From the NCBI GenBank assembly GCA_963668615.2, contig CAXXCL010000003.1:744001-808000 (forward strand): a DNA stretch of 64,000 nt, given 5' to 3'. Numbering within the stretch: the first letter of the stretch is position 1; each line of letters starts with the position of its first letter. Positions 34,332-43,500 of the stretch are shown one piece after another. The notes under the pieces were generated by a model. The model had not been told where the DNA came from. It searched no databases and was given only the letters and a program-made list of their open reading frames with translations. The DNA comes from JAAYPI01 sp963668615 (GTDB lineage: Bacteria; Bacteroidota; Bacteroidia; Bacteroidales; Paludibacteraceae). A program made the translations under genes and the position numbers.

Positions 34332-35168
34332 CTATTCTTTTTCTTCCTTCAAAAATTTGTCTGCAACATTAGCATTCAAAGCAGACTCATCTATATTTCT
34401 TCTAGCTCTTGTCTTTGCAGGGGTTTTTCTTTCTTTCTTTTCAGTTGGAATAGCTTCTGCCTCAGCCTCCATCTTGTCATTCTTTCTCTCTTGCAAACCT
34501 TCTTGAATAGCATCTGTTACCGCTTTTAAAATCATTTCAATTGATTTTGATGCATCATCATTAGCAGGGATAACATAATCAATATTGTTTGGATTAGAGT
34601 TTGTATCAACAATAGCAAATACAGGAATACCCAAACGATTAGCTTCTCTTACTGCAATTTGTTCTTTCATTACGTCAACGACAAACAACGCAGCAGGAAG
34701 ACGAGTTAAATCGGCAATACTCCCAAGGTTTTTTTCCAATTTTTCTCTTTGACGAGAAATTTGTAATCTTTCTCTTTTTGAGAGATTTTCAAAAGTACCA
34801 TCAGTTGCCATTTTGTCAATAACAGACATTTTCTTAACAGCTTTACGAATAGTAGGAAAGTTGGTAAGCATTCCACCAGCCCAACGTTCTGTGATATAAG
34901 GCATATTAACCGCACTTGCTTTTTCTGCAATAATATCTTTTGCTTGTTTCTTAGTGGCTACGAACAAAACTTTTTTGCCTTGTTTTGCTATTTGGAACAA
35001 AGCATCAGATGCTTCATCTATTTTTGTAACAGTTTTGTGTAAATCTATGATATGAATACCATTGTGCTCCATAAATATGTAAGGAGCCATAGCTGGATTC
35101 CATTTTCTTTTCAAGTGACCAAAATGAGCACCTGCTTCTAATAAATCTTGAAAATTAGTTCTTGGCAT
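34332..35168 (-). CDS. rpsB: 30S ribosomal protein S2
   Basis: The 278-residue protein begins with FQDLLEAGAHFGHLKRKWNPAM and has the S2 motifs YIFMEHNGIHIIDL, ERWAGGMLTNF and GIPVFAIVDTNSNP. A charged, Lys- and Glu-rich tail of about 50 residues (after ERKND) extends beyond the E. coli length. It comes after rpsI with a 151-bp gap that holds a 7-bp inverted repeat, a possible regulatory leader. tsf follows, the universal rpsB-tsf order. Confidence 0.97.
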   Translation of the reverse strand: MPRTNFQDLLEAGAHFGHLKRKWNPAMAPYIFMEHNGIHIIDLHKTVTKIDEASDALFQIAKQGKKVLFVATKKQAKDIIAEKASAVNMPYITERWAGGMLTNFPTIRKAVKKMSVIDKMATDGTFENLSKRERLQISRQREKLEKNLGSIADLTRLPAALFVVDVMKEQIAVREANRLGIPVFAIVDTNSNPNNIDYVIPANDDASKSIEMILKAVTDAIQEGLQERKNDKMEAEAEAIPTEKKERKTPAKTRARRNIDESALNANVADKFLKEEKE

Positions 35169-35207
35169 TTGTTTAAATTATTTGTTTACATTCTTCTTGA
35201 AAACAAC

Positions 35208-35236
35208 TGTTGAGTAATTTAATAAAAGTCTCAACA
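35208..35236 (-). promoter_or_regulatory. Candidate hairpin in the rpsB leader
   Basis: TGTTGAG (35208-35214) and CTCAACA (35230-35236) can form a 7-bp stem with a 15-base loop, 40 bases upstream of rpsB. rpsB is autoregulated by S2 in E. coli; a similar role here is only an inference. Confidence 0.35.
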
Positions 35237-35319
35237 ATTTAGATACTAAACAACCTCGTCCAACACGATTTGCAATGAATAAAAGACAAAACAAATGGTC
35301 GAATTTGATCCTTAAAATA

Positions 35320-35706
35320 TTAACGTTTACTAAATTGAAATCTTTTACGAGCTTTTGGACGACCCGGCTTTTTACGTTCCACTTCACGTGGGTCACGAGT
35401 CATAAATCCTTCTGATTTCAACGCTGATTTATCTTCCGGATTAATTTTTACCAACGCACGAGCGATCGCTAAACGTAAAGCTTCTGCTTGACCTTTAAAT
35501 CCGCCACCATTCAAGTTTACTTTAACATCATATTTTTCAGCAACATCTAGTTTCGTTAAGGGTTGCTTTACAATGAATTGCAAAATTCCTGATGGAAAGT
35601 ATGTTGAAAGCTCTCTACGATTGATAGTTATATTGCCTTTACCTTCACTCACATACACACGAGCTACAGCAGCTTTTCTTCTTCCTAATGCATTTATTAC
35701 TTCCAT
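35320..35706 (-). CDS. rpsI: 30S ribosomal protein S9
   Basis: The 128-residue protein has the S9 signature GGGFKGQAEALRLAIARALV and ends with the basic tail PGRPKARKRFQFSKR, whose last Arg contacts the P-site tRNA anticodon. It follows rplM with a 5-base gap, the usual L13-S9 pair. Confidence 0.97.
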   Translation of the reverse strand: MEVINALGRRKAAVARVYVSEGKGNITINRRELSTYFPSGILQFIVKQPLTKLDVAEKYDVKVNLNGGGFKGQAEALRLAIARALVKINPEDKSALKSEGFMTRDPREVERKKPGRPKARKRFQFSKR

Positions 35707-35711
35707 ACTTA

Positions 35712-36167
35712 TTAATTAAGAGCGTTTAAATCAATTATTTTAGGATTCTGAGCTTGATGGGGATGTTCTGCACCATCATAAACATACACATTACCAAGCA
35801 ATACAGCTCCAAGAGAGTTTTTGGGCAACATACCTTTAAGCACTTTGTTAAAAAGACGGTCTGAACCTTTTTCTTGTAAGCGTCTAGCAGTCATTTCTCT
35901 TTGTCCACCAGGATAACCGGTATAGCGAAGATATATTTTATCCGCCCATTTATTTCCTGTCATTCTTACTTTGTCCGCATTGATAATGATAACATTATCT
36001 CCACAATCCACATGAGGAGTAAAACTTGGTTTATACTTTCCTCTTAACAACTTTGCCACTTTAGAGCACATACGACCTAATACTTGGTCAGTTGCATCTA
36101 CAACAACCCACTCTTTTTGAGCGGTTGCTTTATTGGCAGAAATAGTTCTATAACTTAATGTATTCAC
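35712..36167 (-). CDS. rplM: 50S ribosomal protein L13 (GTG start)
   Basis: I place the start at GTG 36167, which gives 151 residues beginning NTLSYRTISANKATAQKEW, the usual N-terminus of Bacteroidota L13. A longer frame from an ATG at 36209 would add 14 very basic residues (RQRSRKNKKN) with no family counterpart. The L13 core VDATDQVLGRMCSKVAKLLRGK and FTPHVDCGDNVIIINADK are clear, as is GMLPKNSLGAVLLGNVYVY. It heads the rplM-rpsI-rpsB-tsf operon. Confidence 0.94.
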   Translation of the reverse strand: MNTLSYRTISANKATAQKEWVVVDATDQVLGRMCSKVAKLLRGKYKPSFTPHVDCGDNVIIINADKVRMTGNKWADKIYLRYTGYPGGQREMTARRLQEKGSDRLFNKVLKGMLPKNSLGAVLLGNVYVYDGAEHPHQAQNPKIIDLNALN

Positions 36168-36294
36168 AATAATATTTTTTTTATTTTTTCTACTTCTTTG
36201 CCTACCCACTGATAAGATTTCAGGCTAAAAAAATCTTAACGGCTGTAAACTAAACATTTAATGTCTGTGGAAAAACAATCGGACTGCAAAAATA
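36168..36294 (-). promoter_or_regulatory. Promoter and leader of the ribosomal operon
   Basis: TATTTTTG on the minus strand (36287-36294) fits the -7 box, giving a leader of about 110 bases. Within it TAAGATTT and AAATCTTA (36213-36220 and 36231-36238) form an 8-bp stem with a 10-base loop. L13 leaders regulate this operon in other phyla; structure alone is not enough to claim it here. Confidence 0.45.
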
Positions 36295-36366
36295 CTGCAT
36301 TTTATTGAAACAGAAAAACTTTTCAACAATTTTATTTTTTCTATTTCCTGTTTTTATTTTTACTAC

Positions 36367-36825
36367 TTACATCCACACCCAGTAGGAGACATATACCCAA
36401 ACGACGTAACGTACAAACTTACCCAATAGCATCGATACAGCCGTTAAATATGGATTTGCCCTTAAAAAGCCTGCAGCCAATGCGATAAGATCGCCAACAC
36501 CGGGTAAAAAAGAAAAAAAAGCTGCCCACGAAGCTTTCCCTTGTAACCTTTTTCCCCACAAATCGACTTTTTGGGGACTAACTCTTAAGTATTTTTCTAT
36601 CCATTGCATCTTCCCCAATCTACCTAAATAATAACAGGTCATGCCGCCTAACCAATTGCCAATAGTTGCTGCGAAGATGCACGTCCAAGGATCACATTTA
36701 ATAGTATACAACAGTGTTGTAAAAACAATTTCAGAGCTAAAAGGCAAAATTGTTGCTGCTAAAAAAGAAGCTAAAAAAAGCCCCCAATAGCCATAATCGG
36801 CAAAACCGACAAGCAAATTTTGCAT
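36367..36825 (-). CDS. YqaA/DedA-family (VTT-domain) membrane protein
   Basis: The 152-residue product has four to five membrane segments. Family motifs visible are LPFSSEIVFTTLL, ATIGNWLGGMTCYYLGR and FFSFLPGVGDLIALAAGFLRAN, which matches the F(x)RxxPGVR-like core of SNARE-associated/VTT proteins. DedA-type proteins move or flip undecaprenyl phosphate or phospholipids in some bacteria; the short YqaA branch is not characterised. It ends the purD operon, two bases after DUF6427. Confidence 0.85.
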   Translation of the reverse strand: MQNLLVGFADYGYWGLFLASFLAATILPFSSEIVFTTLLYTIKCDPWTCIFAATIGNWLGGMTCYYLGRLGKMQWIEKYLRVSPQKVDLWGKRLQGKASWAAFFSFLPGVGDLIALAAGFLRANPYLTAVSMLLGKFVRYVVWVYVSYWVWM

Positions 36826-36827
36826 CT

Positions 36828-37823
36828 TTATAGGATATTTTGAATTGAATACCCGATGATGCTCAGAACCCAGAAGGCATAAAAGATGAAACGTGAAAAA
36901 CGAGAGGTATTAATGGAAAAGAAATGTGTAAAAATTATACTCAAAAAGAGACAAATAAGAGGCATTTCAAACAAAAAGATATCTTCGGAAAATAATCCCA
37001 AAAAGATAGAAAAAACAAGTAGCAAATACACAAACAAAAGCGTTCCTCTTGTCTTGATTTTGTCGTTGTTATACTGGACGATAAAGTGAACAAATGAAAT
37101 GAGAGCTATAATAATAATCAACACAAAAGAAGCAACATTCCATGGAGTATAAAATGTCATTCCTAAGAAACTCACATCAAAATTTTGTACAATAGAGAAA
37201 ATCAGGGTGTCAAGATTATCCGTTAAGAAAAAAATACCTCCAATCAAAGCATAAGGAGTTAAACAACCCATAAAAGAGGCTATTAAAGTTTTGATGTTGA
37301 ATTGTTGATACAAAAAATATCCGATCCAAAAGATAGGAACATAGTAAATCATTTCAAAAAAGAAAAGACTTCCCAAAGACAAATAAAAGCCTATATCAAA
37401 AGAATTCCAAACAGAGTACCGATTTTCAAACATTCCCAAAAAACGAACGAATGCCAATAACATAAATACCAGCCCTATAATTCCGGGATTTAAATTATGA
37501 GAGCCTTCATTGACCCCTATTAATAAAATTAAGAAGAAAATGAGAAAAGAAGACTTCTCCCTTAAGAAAAGATATTTTCTGTTTGCCAAAAAGAGAAAAA
37601 CACCTAATAGAATAACGGCTGCAAAGGCAGTTATCTTTGCCTCAAAAGAGTCATATGGCAGAACTTGATTAAGATAATAAAACAGGACATCCTCTTTGGC
37701 CGGGAAAGCTGCAGAATAGGAAACTAAAAGTGCTTTCAACCAAAAACACACACCAAAAACGGCTGTAAACAAGAAAATTGCCCAAGGCAAAAGAATTTGA
37801 TTTGTTCTGTTACTCATAGTCAT
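36828..37823 (-). CDS. Polytopic membrane protein, probably DUF6427
   Basis: The 331-residue product has about ten membrane segments and few charged residues between them. No catalytic motif is visible. Position directly after purD, with a 4-base overlap (stop and start share ATGA), matches the DUF6427 family that lies next to purD in many Flavobacteriia. The family is Bacteroidota-specific with no known function. The start could be at the third codon (MSNRTNQ). Confidence 0.65.
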   Translation of the reverse strand: MTMSNRTNQILLPWAIFLFTAVFGVCFWLKALLVSYSAAFPAKEDVLFYYLNQVLPYDSFEAKITAFAAVILLGVFLFLANRKYLFLREKSSFLIFFLILLIGVNEGSHNLNPGIIGLVFMLLAFVRFLGMFENRYSVWNSFDIGFYLSLGSLFFFEMIYYVPIFWIGYFLYQQFNIKTLIASFMGCLTPYALIGGIFFLTDNLDTLIFSIVQNFDVSFLGMTFYTPWNVASFVLIIIIALISFVHFIVQYNNDKIKTRGTLLFVYLLLVFSIFLGLFSEDIFLFEMPLICLFLSIIFTHFFSINTSRFSRFIFYAFWVLSIIGYSIQNIL

Positions 37824-39094
37824 AAATCGAATCCAATATCGGAACGAAAATATTTTCCTTGATAATTAATTTTTTGGGCATTTTGGAAAGAACATGCCAA
37901 AGCATCATTTTTAGTTGATCCATAAGAACTAATGGCAATAACACGACCTCCGTTAGTGACAAGTTTACCATTTACCAATTTTGTTCCAGCGTGAAAAACA
38001 ATACTTTCTGTTACATTTTCAGCACCAGTTATTTCTTTACCTCTCTCATAGTCTCCAGGATAACCTCCTGAAACAAGCATAACCGTAACGGCAAAACGAG
38101 AATCTATCTCAATTTGATGTTTATCGAGAGTTCCGTTGACAGTTGATTCAAACAAATCAACCAAATCATTCTTCAAACGCAACATAACAGCTTCCGTTTC
38201 AGGGTCGCCCATACGAGCGTTGTACTCTATCACGTAAGGCTCTTCTCCTACTTTTATTAAACCAAAAAAGACAAAACCTTTATAATCAATCTTTTCATCA
38301 TGCAAGCCTTTTATTGTCGGTTTGATAATGCGATTTTGAACCTTCTCCATAAATTCGGGAGTAACAAAACTTACAGGTGAAATGGCTCCCATTCCACCTG
38401 TATTTGGTCCTTTATCTCCTTCTCCAATACGTTTATAGTCCTTCGCTTCCGGCAAAACGACATATTTTTCTCCGTCGGTTAATGCAAAAACAGAACACTC
38501 AATACCTGTCAAAAATTCTTCAATCACAACAGTATTACTTGCCTGGCCAAACTTACCGGCAAGCATATTGTTCAACTCAGCAATAGCTTCATCTAAATTA
38601 TCTAAAATAAGGACTCCCTTACCAGCAGCTAAACCGTCTGCTTTGAGCACATAAGGAGCTTTTAAGCTTTGTAAAAAAGAAATACCTTCTTCCAAATTAT
38701 TTTTGTTAATGGATTTGTAGCCGGCAGTCGGAATATCATGTCTAATCATAAATTCTTTGGCAAATTCTTTGCTACCTTCCAGTTGTGCACCAAATTTGGA
38801 TGGACCTATTACAGGCACATTTGCTAATGAAGGTGTATTTCTAAAAAAATCGGAAATACCTGCAACCAAAGGAGCTTCAGAACCCACAACAACCATGGTA
38901 ACGTTATTGCTTTCCACAAATTGTTGAATAGCTGGAAAATCCTCAGGTTGAATATTAACATTTTCGCCGACATTGGAAGTTCCGACATTACCAGGAGCAA
39001 TGAAAAGTTTGTTTAATTTGCTACTTTGAGCTAATTTCCAAGCCAAAGCATGCTCTCTACCGCCTGAACCTAAAAGAAGAATATTGTGATTCAT
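37820..39094 (-). CDS. purD: Phosphoribosylamine--glycine ligase
   Basis: The enzyme makes glycinamide ribotide, step two of purine synthesis. From ATG 39094 the product has 424 residues and begins MNHNILLLGSGGREHALAWKL, the standard GARS start; an ATG seven codons upstream is less likely. ATP-grasp features are KADGLAAGKGVLIL and EYNARMGDPETEAVML, and FFGLI and GMGAISP are conserved. It leads an operon with DUF6427 and YqaA-like genes. Confidence 0.97.
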   Translation of the reverse strand: MNHNILLLGSGGREHALAWKLAQSSKLNKLFIAPGNVGTSNVGENVNIQPEDFPAIQQFVESNNVTMVVVGSEAPLVAGISDFFRNTPSLANVPVIGPSKFGAQLEGSKEFAKEFMIRHDIPTAGYKSINKNNLEEGISFLQSLKAPYVLKADGLAAGKGVLILDNLDEAIAELNNMLAGKFGQASNTVVIEEFLTGIECSVFALTDGEKYVVLPEAKDYKRIGEGDKGPNTGGMGAISPVSFVTPEFMEKVQNRIIKPTIKGLHDEKIDYKGFVFFGLIKVGEEPYVIEYNARMGDPETEAVMLRLKNDLVDLFESTVNGTLDKHQIEIDSRFAVTVMLVSGGYPGDYERGKEITGAENVTESIVFHAGTKLVNGKLVTNGGRVIAISSYGSTKNDALACSFQNAQKINYQGKYFRSDIGFDL

Positions 39095-39134
39095 ATTTAA
39101 TTTGCATTTTATCAAAAAAGATTCAAAAGTCGGA

Positions 39135-39161
39135 CAAATTTAAGCATAAATCGCAAATTTA
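39135..39161 (-). promoter_or_regulatory. Two candidate -7 boxes for purD
   Basis: TAAATTTG occurs twice on the minus strand, at 39135-39142 and 39154-39161, both fitting TAnnTTTG, 41 and 60 bases before the start at 39094. Confidence 0.45.
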
Positions 39162-39191
39162 CATAGACATTAGGTCTCTAGTTTTGTCTAT

Positions 39192-39247
39192 TATAAAAAA
39201 AATAAGCCCCTATAAATTTACTTCCGGTTAATTTATAGGGGGCTTAT
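39192..39247 (-). terminator. Terminator of the DUF4890-like gene
   Basis: On the minus strand, ATAAGCCCCCTATAAATT pairs with AATTTATAGGGGCTTAT (one bulged base), followed by a run of eight T. It begins seven bases after the stop codon. Confidence 0.88.
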
Positions 39248-39254
39248 CTCTTTA

Positions 39255-39800
39255 TCATTTTTTCATCATGGGTCTTTCCTGACAAGGTTCTGGCTTGTTA
39301 CTTTCCATGATAAGCCATTTTTCATACTGCTCGGGAGACAAGATTTTTTTGAACTTTTTTCTTGTTTTTAGCTGAGATGTTTGAATTTCCTTTGGAGAAA
39401 GTTCTTTTGGCGGTCTGTTGAATTTTGGGTGCATGTTGTCATTTCTATCATCCATATCGGGTCTACCTGCACCTTGTAGAGGCATGCCAGCAGTAGGACC
39501 ACCATGACTACCTTGATGACCTTTATCATCGGAAAAATTATCAGCTTCCGGTTGACGCTTCTTCATTTCTTTGTAAATAACATCATATACTTTCTTGTGC
39601 TGTTTCTCGCTCAATTGGAGTTCTTTTTTAAGCATCATTGATTTCTTAACAGCCTCTGTTTCAGCATCAAAATTTTGCTGAGGAAGTCCTTTTTCTCTTG
39701 ATTTCAAGTCAAAATCTGCCTGAGGATTTGGATTCTGTTGGGCAAAAGCTCCTAAGCAACCGACAACAGCCAACGAAAACATAAAAATTAATCGTTTCAT
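39255..39800 (-). CDS. DUF4890/Spy-like periplasmic protein
   Basis: The 181-residue product has a signal peptide ending AFAQ. Two LxxxQxxK-type helical stretches follow: LQLSEKQHKKVYDVIYKEMKKRQ and LKTRKKFKKILSPEQYEKWL, the latter being the family mark of DUF4890, related to Spy/CpxP periplasmic chaperones. Between them lies a low-complexity linker rich in His, Gly, Met, Pro and Asp (residues about 85-130). The C-terminus has another Met/Cys/Pro-rich end (EPCQERPMMKK). Metal binding or stress response is an inference. It is a single gene with a strong terminator. Confidence 0.75.
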   Translation of the reverse strand: MKRLIFMFSLAVVGCLGAFAQQNPNPQADFDLKSREKGLPQQNFDAETEAVKKSMMLKKELQLSEKQHKKVYDVIYKEMKKRQPEADNFSDDKGHQGSHGGPTAGMPLQGAGRPDMDDRNDNMHPKFNRPPKELSPKEIQTSQLKTRKKFKKILSPEQYEKWLIMESNKPEPCQERPMMKK

Positions 39801-39945
39801 AATTATACCAATTTAGTTTATTGTTAAAACAGAAAAAGAGGTTCTATATTGTGAAAAAGGATGTTACCGTAGATTAAAAAAGATTAATGAAAAACAGAAG
39901 AAAAAACCATTTAAGATTTTGGGGATAAATTAAAAAATACTCTCC

Positions 39946-39993
39946 TAAATGAAAAGCCCTAACCTTTTTATAGGGTTTTAAATGAAAAGCCCT
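39946..39993. repeat. 15-bp direct repeat over the deacetylase 3' end
   Basis: TAAATGAAAAGCCCT occurs at 39946-39960 and 39979-39993, 33 bp apart; the second copy lies in the last codons of the deacetylase gene. Between them CCCTA and TAGGG can form a short stem that may be its weak terminator. The rest of the gap to 39800 is AT-rich and empty. Confidence 0.6.
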
Positions 39994-40573
39994 GCTCCTG
40001 AAAATATTTTACCGCTAAAGGGAATGCATAACGCATATTTTCTTGAGCTTTGAGAGAATCGTGAAAAACGATAATCGAGCCATTTCGAGTATATTTTTTG
40101 GCAATAGCAAGAACTTTTTCGGGGGCTAAGTTTGGATTATAATCACGAGTAATTACATCCCACAAAACTATTTTATATTTTTTCAGTGTCCGAATTTGAA
40201 CAGGAGTAATATGTCCATGAGGAGGTCGAAATAAAGAACTTTTAATTAGTGTGTCAGCTTTTTCAATATCAGCAAAGAAAGACTCGGTATTTTTATACAT
40301 TCCACGAATATGTGAGTACCCGTGAGATCCTACTTGATGTCCTCTTTTCTTTATTTCTTCGAAAATATCGGGATTCTTTTCCACGTTATTTCCAATACAA
40401 AAGAAAGTTGCTTTTATCCCTAACACATCAAGCTGATCAAGTACCCAAGGGGTTACCTCAGGTATTGGACCATCGTCAAAAGTAAGGTAAATACTTTTTT
40501 CTTTCTTACTTTCTCTCCACAACACAGGATGAAAGAATCCTCGAAAAAAGACAGGTACTTGTTCTATCAGCAT
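39968..40573 (-). CDS. Polysaccharide deacetylase (NodB/CE4)
   Basis: The 201-residue protein has the CE4 motifs in order: YLTFDDGPIPEVTPW (catalytic Asp and metal Asp), HQVGSHGYSHI (two metal His), FRPPHGHIT and IIVFHDS (catalytic His). It should remove N-acetyl groups from a glycan such as peptidoglycan or a surface polysaccharide. No signal peptide is obvious; the N-terminus VPVFFRGFFHPVLWRE is weakly amphipathic. It is 16 bases after the GT117 gene, on the same transcript. Its neighbours suggest a role in the cell envelope. Confidence 0.9.
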   Translation of the reverse strand: MLIEQVPVFFRGFFHPVLWRESKKEKSIYLTFDDGPIPEVTPWVLDQLDVLGIKATFFCIGNNVEKNPDIFEEIKKRGHQVGSHGYSHIRGMYKNTESFFADIEKADTLIKSSLFRPPHGHITPVQIRTLKKYKIVLWDVITRDYNPNLAPEKVLAIAKKYTRNGSIIVFHDSLKAQENMRYAFPLAVKYFQEQGFSFKTL

Positions 40574-40589
40574 CCGAATTCTGTCTTTT

Positions 40590-43500
40590 TTATTTTAGGC
40601 TATCGTATTTATCTTCATATAATACAAAAACGTCATAATATTTTTTGAATAATTCTTTATCATACTGGCGAGTAATGTAGGCAATATTACGTATAGACGC
40701 AAAGTTACGATAAATATCATAGGTTGCACTAGCTTGCTGATCAGAGGTTAATTTCGACAACCAAGCTAGATTTTCAATTGCTCTGTCTCCAATTTCGTTA
40801 GCCAAAGCTTTAGCTTTTTTAGGCTGACCTAACGCATAATAATATTCAACTAAAGAGCAAGAAGAATAATCGTGAGGTACTGTTTTTCCAGGTATTACCT
40901 TCATACAATAATCGACAACCTGCAAAGCTTTATCTTTCTTGTTTTCAGAGATTAATGCTTCAGCCAGACTCGCAAACATTTGACGGTGTAAACGGGTCAT
41001 TCGAAGGATATTTTCATCGAGGTAAACATGTGGATTTTCAATGCCGCCAAATTTGAATTTGTGCATCATATTGTCGTACATCAAATCTGTATTTACATAA
41101 GTATTCTGCATAGTACTATCCGATCTTGGAACAATGCGATAAGCAAAACCTTCCAATTGAAAATATTTTTTCAAGTCCAAATACATCTCAGAACCCACTG
41201 TGACGGCATAATAAATGGGTCGTTCAAAATTATTTTGAGCTATCGTTTCCAAAATCATCAGTTCACTTTTGGTTAACATCTGTTTATCCTTAAACTTCAA
41301 GGTCATATTTGGCAAAATAGATGCTTTTTCTTCTTCTTTTATGGCTCCTTGTTTTACCAAATTATCCGCATTAACAGGACAAGTAAGTTTTACTGCAGGT
41401 ATGAAGTCATGGGTTTCACCAGTTTGTGGGTCTATCTTTGTTCTCGGATCATCACTTGCCAAAAAAGTCAATGCATCTTTCAAATTAGCAGAACCAGGCA
41501 TACGATCTAATACATAAGCATAATTTCTCTTGCCTTCTGCATATGTTTTTCGTCCCCACGAAATAGGCATTTCTTTAGATTTGTACGCAGGACGCTTCAT
41601 TTGGTCAATATACCAGTCGGTATTAAAATAGCTCAAATTACAAACACGTTTATCCATGGCTACATTTGCACCTTCCACTTCCTGAGTGTACCATAAAGGG
41701 AAAGTATCATTATCTCCATTCGTAAAAAGAATTGCATTAGGAGCACAGGAATTGAAATAATTCTGAGCAAAATCTCTTACTACATAACGATTTGAACGAT
41801 CATGGTCGTCCCAATTTTGTTGAGCCATAAGAACCGGCACCGGAGCAGCGAAAAGGAAAGCTACTATTGCGGCTAGTATTGCTGGAACTTTTTTATCCTC
41901 CAAAAACTTGGCAATGCCCGCAACCCCAAAACCTATCCAAATAGCAAACGCATAGAACGAACCTGCATAGGCATAATCTCTTTCCCTGGGTTCTGAGGGT
42001 CCTTGGTTGAGGTAAAGCACAATGGCAATACCCGTCATAAAGAACAGCATACCTACTACCCAAAAACCTTGAACACCTTTTTTGCCGGAAAGTAATAAAT
42101 GAAAACAAATTCCAATTAAACCCAACAACAGAGGTAACATGTAATAAATGTTTCTTCCTTTATTTTGAGCATATTCGGCAGGCAAATTAGTTTGATCGCC
42201 AACCATACCTTTGTCTATGAAATTAAAACCTGTAATCCAATTACCACAAGTAACTTCTCCATGTCCCTGCATGTCATTTTGACGTCCGGAAAAATTCCAC
42301 ATAAAATAACGCCAGTACATATAATTAAGCTGATAGGTAAAGAAAAACTTCAAATTTTCGCCAAATGTAGGGACAGTAATATCAACTTCCTGACCACAAC
42401 GATCGTATTTTACCGTTTTCCCTTTTATCTTTACCCATCCTTTATATGCTGCAATATGATCTTCATTGGAACTGTACATACGAGGGAAGAAAGTCTGAAA
42501 CTGACTATCATATTCTACCTTATCTTTAGTTCCTGTTACGACGTATTCATCTTTCTCATCAGGTGAATCTTTCTCCTTTTTCCCCCAAGTTTTTGCACCT
42601 TTTATAATAACGGGTTTACAATAACCTCCTTCTGCAACTAATTTCGGTTCTGCAGAATAATATTCTCCATAAAACAAAGGTCTATCACCATATTGCTCTC
42701 TATTCAGATAACCTTGCAATGCAAATACATTATCCGGAGAATTTTGATCCATCGGAGGATTTGCCGCTGAACGAATAACAACAATAGCATAACTGGAATA
42801 TCCAATAAGCATAACCGTTAAAGAAACAATAATAGTACTCAATAGACGAATATTAATTTTTTCCTTCTTTTTAACAAAGTACCAAACAATGGCTGCAATG
42901 ATTAAAATGCCAACCCAAAGACTTCCAGCCAAAAACGGAACTCCCAATAAAACCAACGAAAGAATAAATGATATTTTTATCCTCAATGCTGAAGGATTAG
43001 CCCTATAGAGTTCTGCTATAGACCAAACAAGAACTGCAATGGTCAAAACAACATACAAGAATGCCCCTGTATTGAATGAAAAGCCCAATGTATTGACAAA
43101 AAAGAGTTCAAACAACCCTGCATTTTCAACAACTCCAGGAATCAGCCCATACATCACAAATGCCAACATAGCAAAAGAAATAAGAAGAGCTAAAACGCCG
43201 CCTTTCCAATTTGGAGAGGCTGTTTTTCTGAAATAATAAACCAAAACAATGGCAGGAATTGTAAGCAAATTTAATAGGTGAACACCAATAGAAAGCCCCA
43301 TTAAGTAAGCAATAAGAATCAAATATCTATCTGAACGAGGTTTATCTACTTGATCTTCCCACTTTAAGATAAGCCAAAAAACAACCGCCGTGAAAAGAGA
43401 AGAAGAAGCATACACCTCTCCTTCAACTGCTGAAAACCAAAATGTATCGGAAAAAGCATATGCCATGGCACCAACCAAGCCACTACCTAAGATAACAATG

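Noticed and set aside
35178..35396. Short minus-strand frame in the rpsI-rpsB gap
   Set aside because: It overlaps the end of rpsI in another frame and has no recognisable features.
36168..36209. Longer L13 with 14 basic N-terminal residues
   Set aside because: The added residues do not match L13 N-termini, and the GTG start gives the expected beginning.
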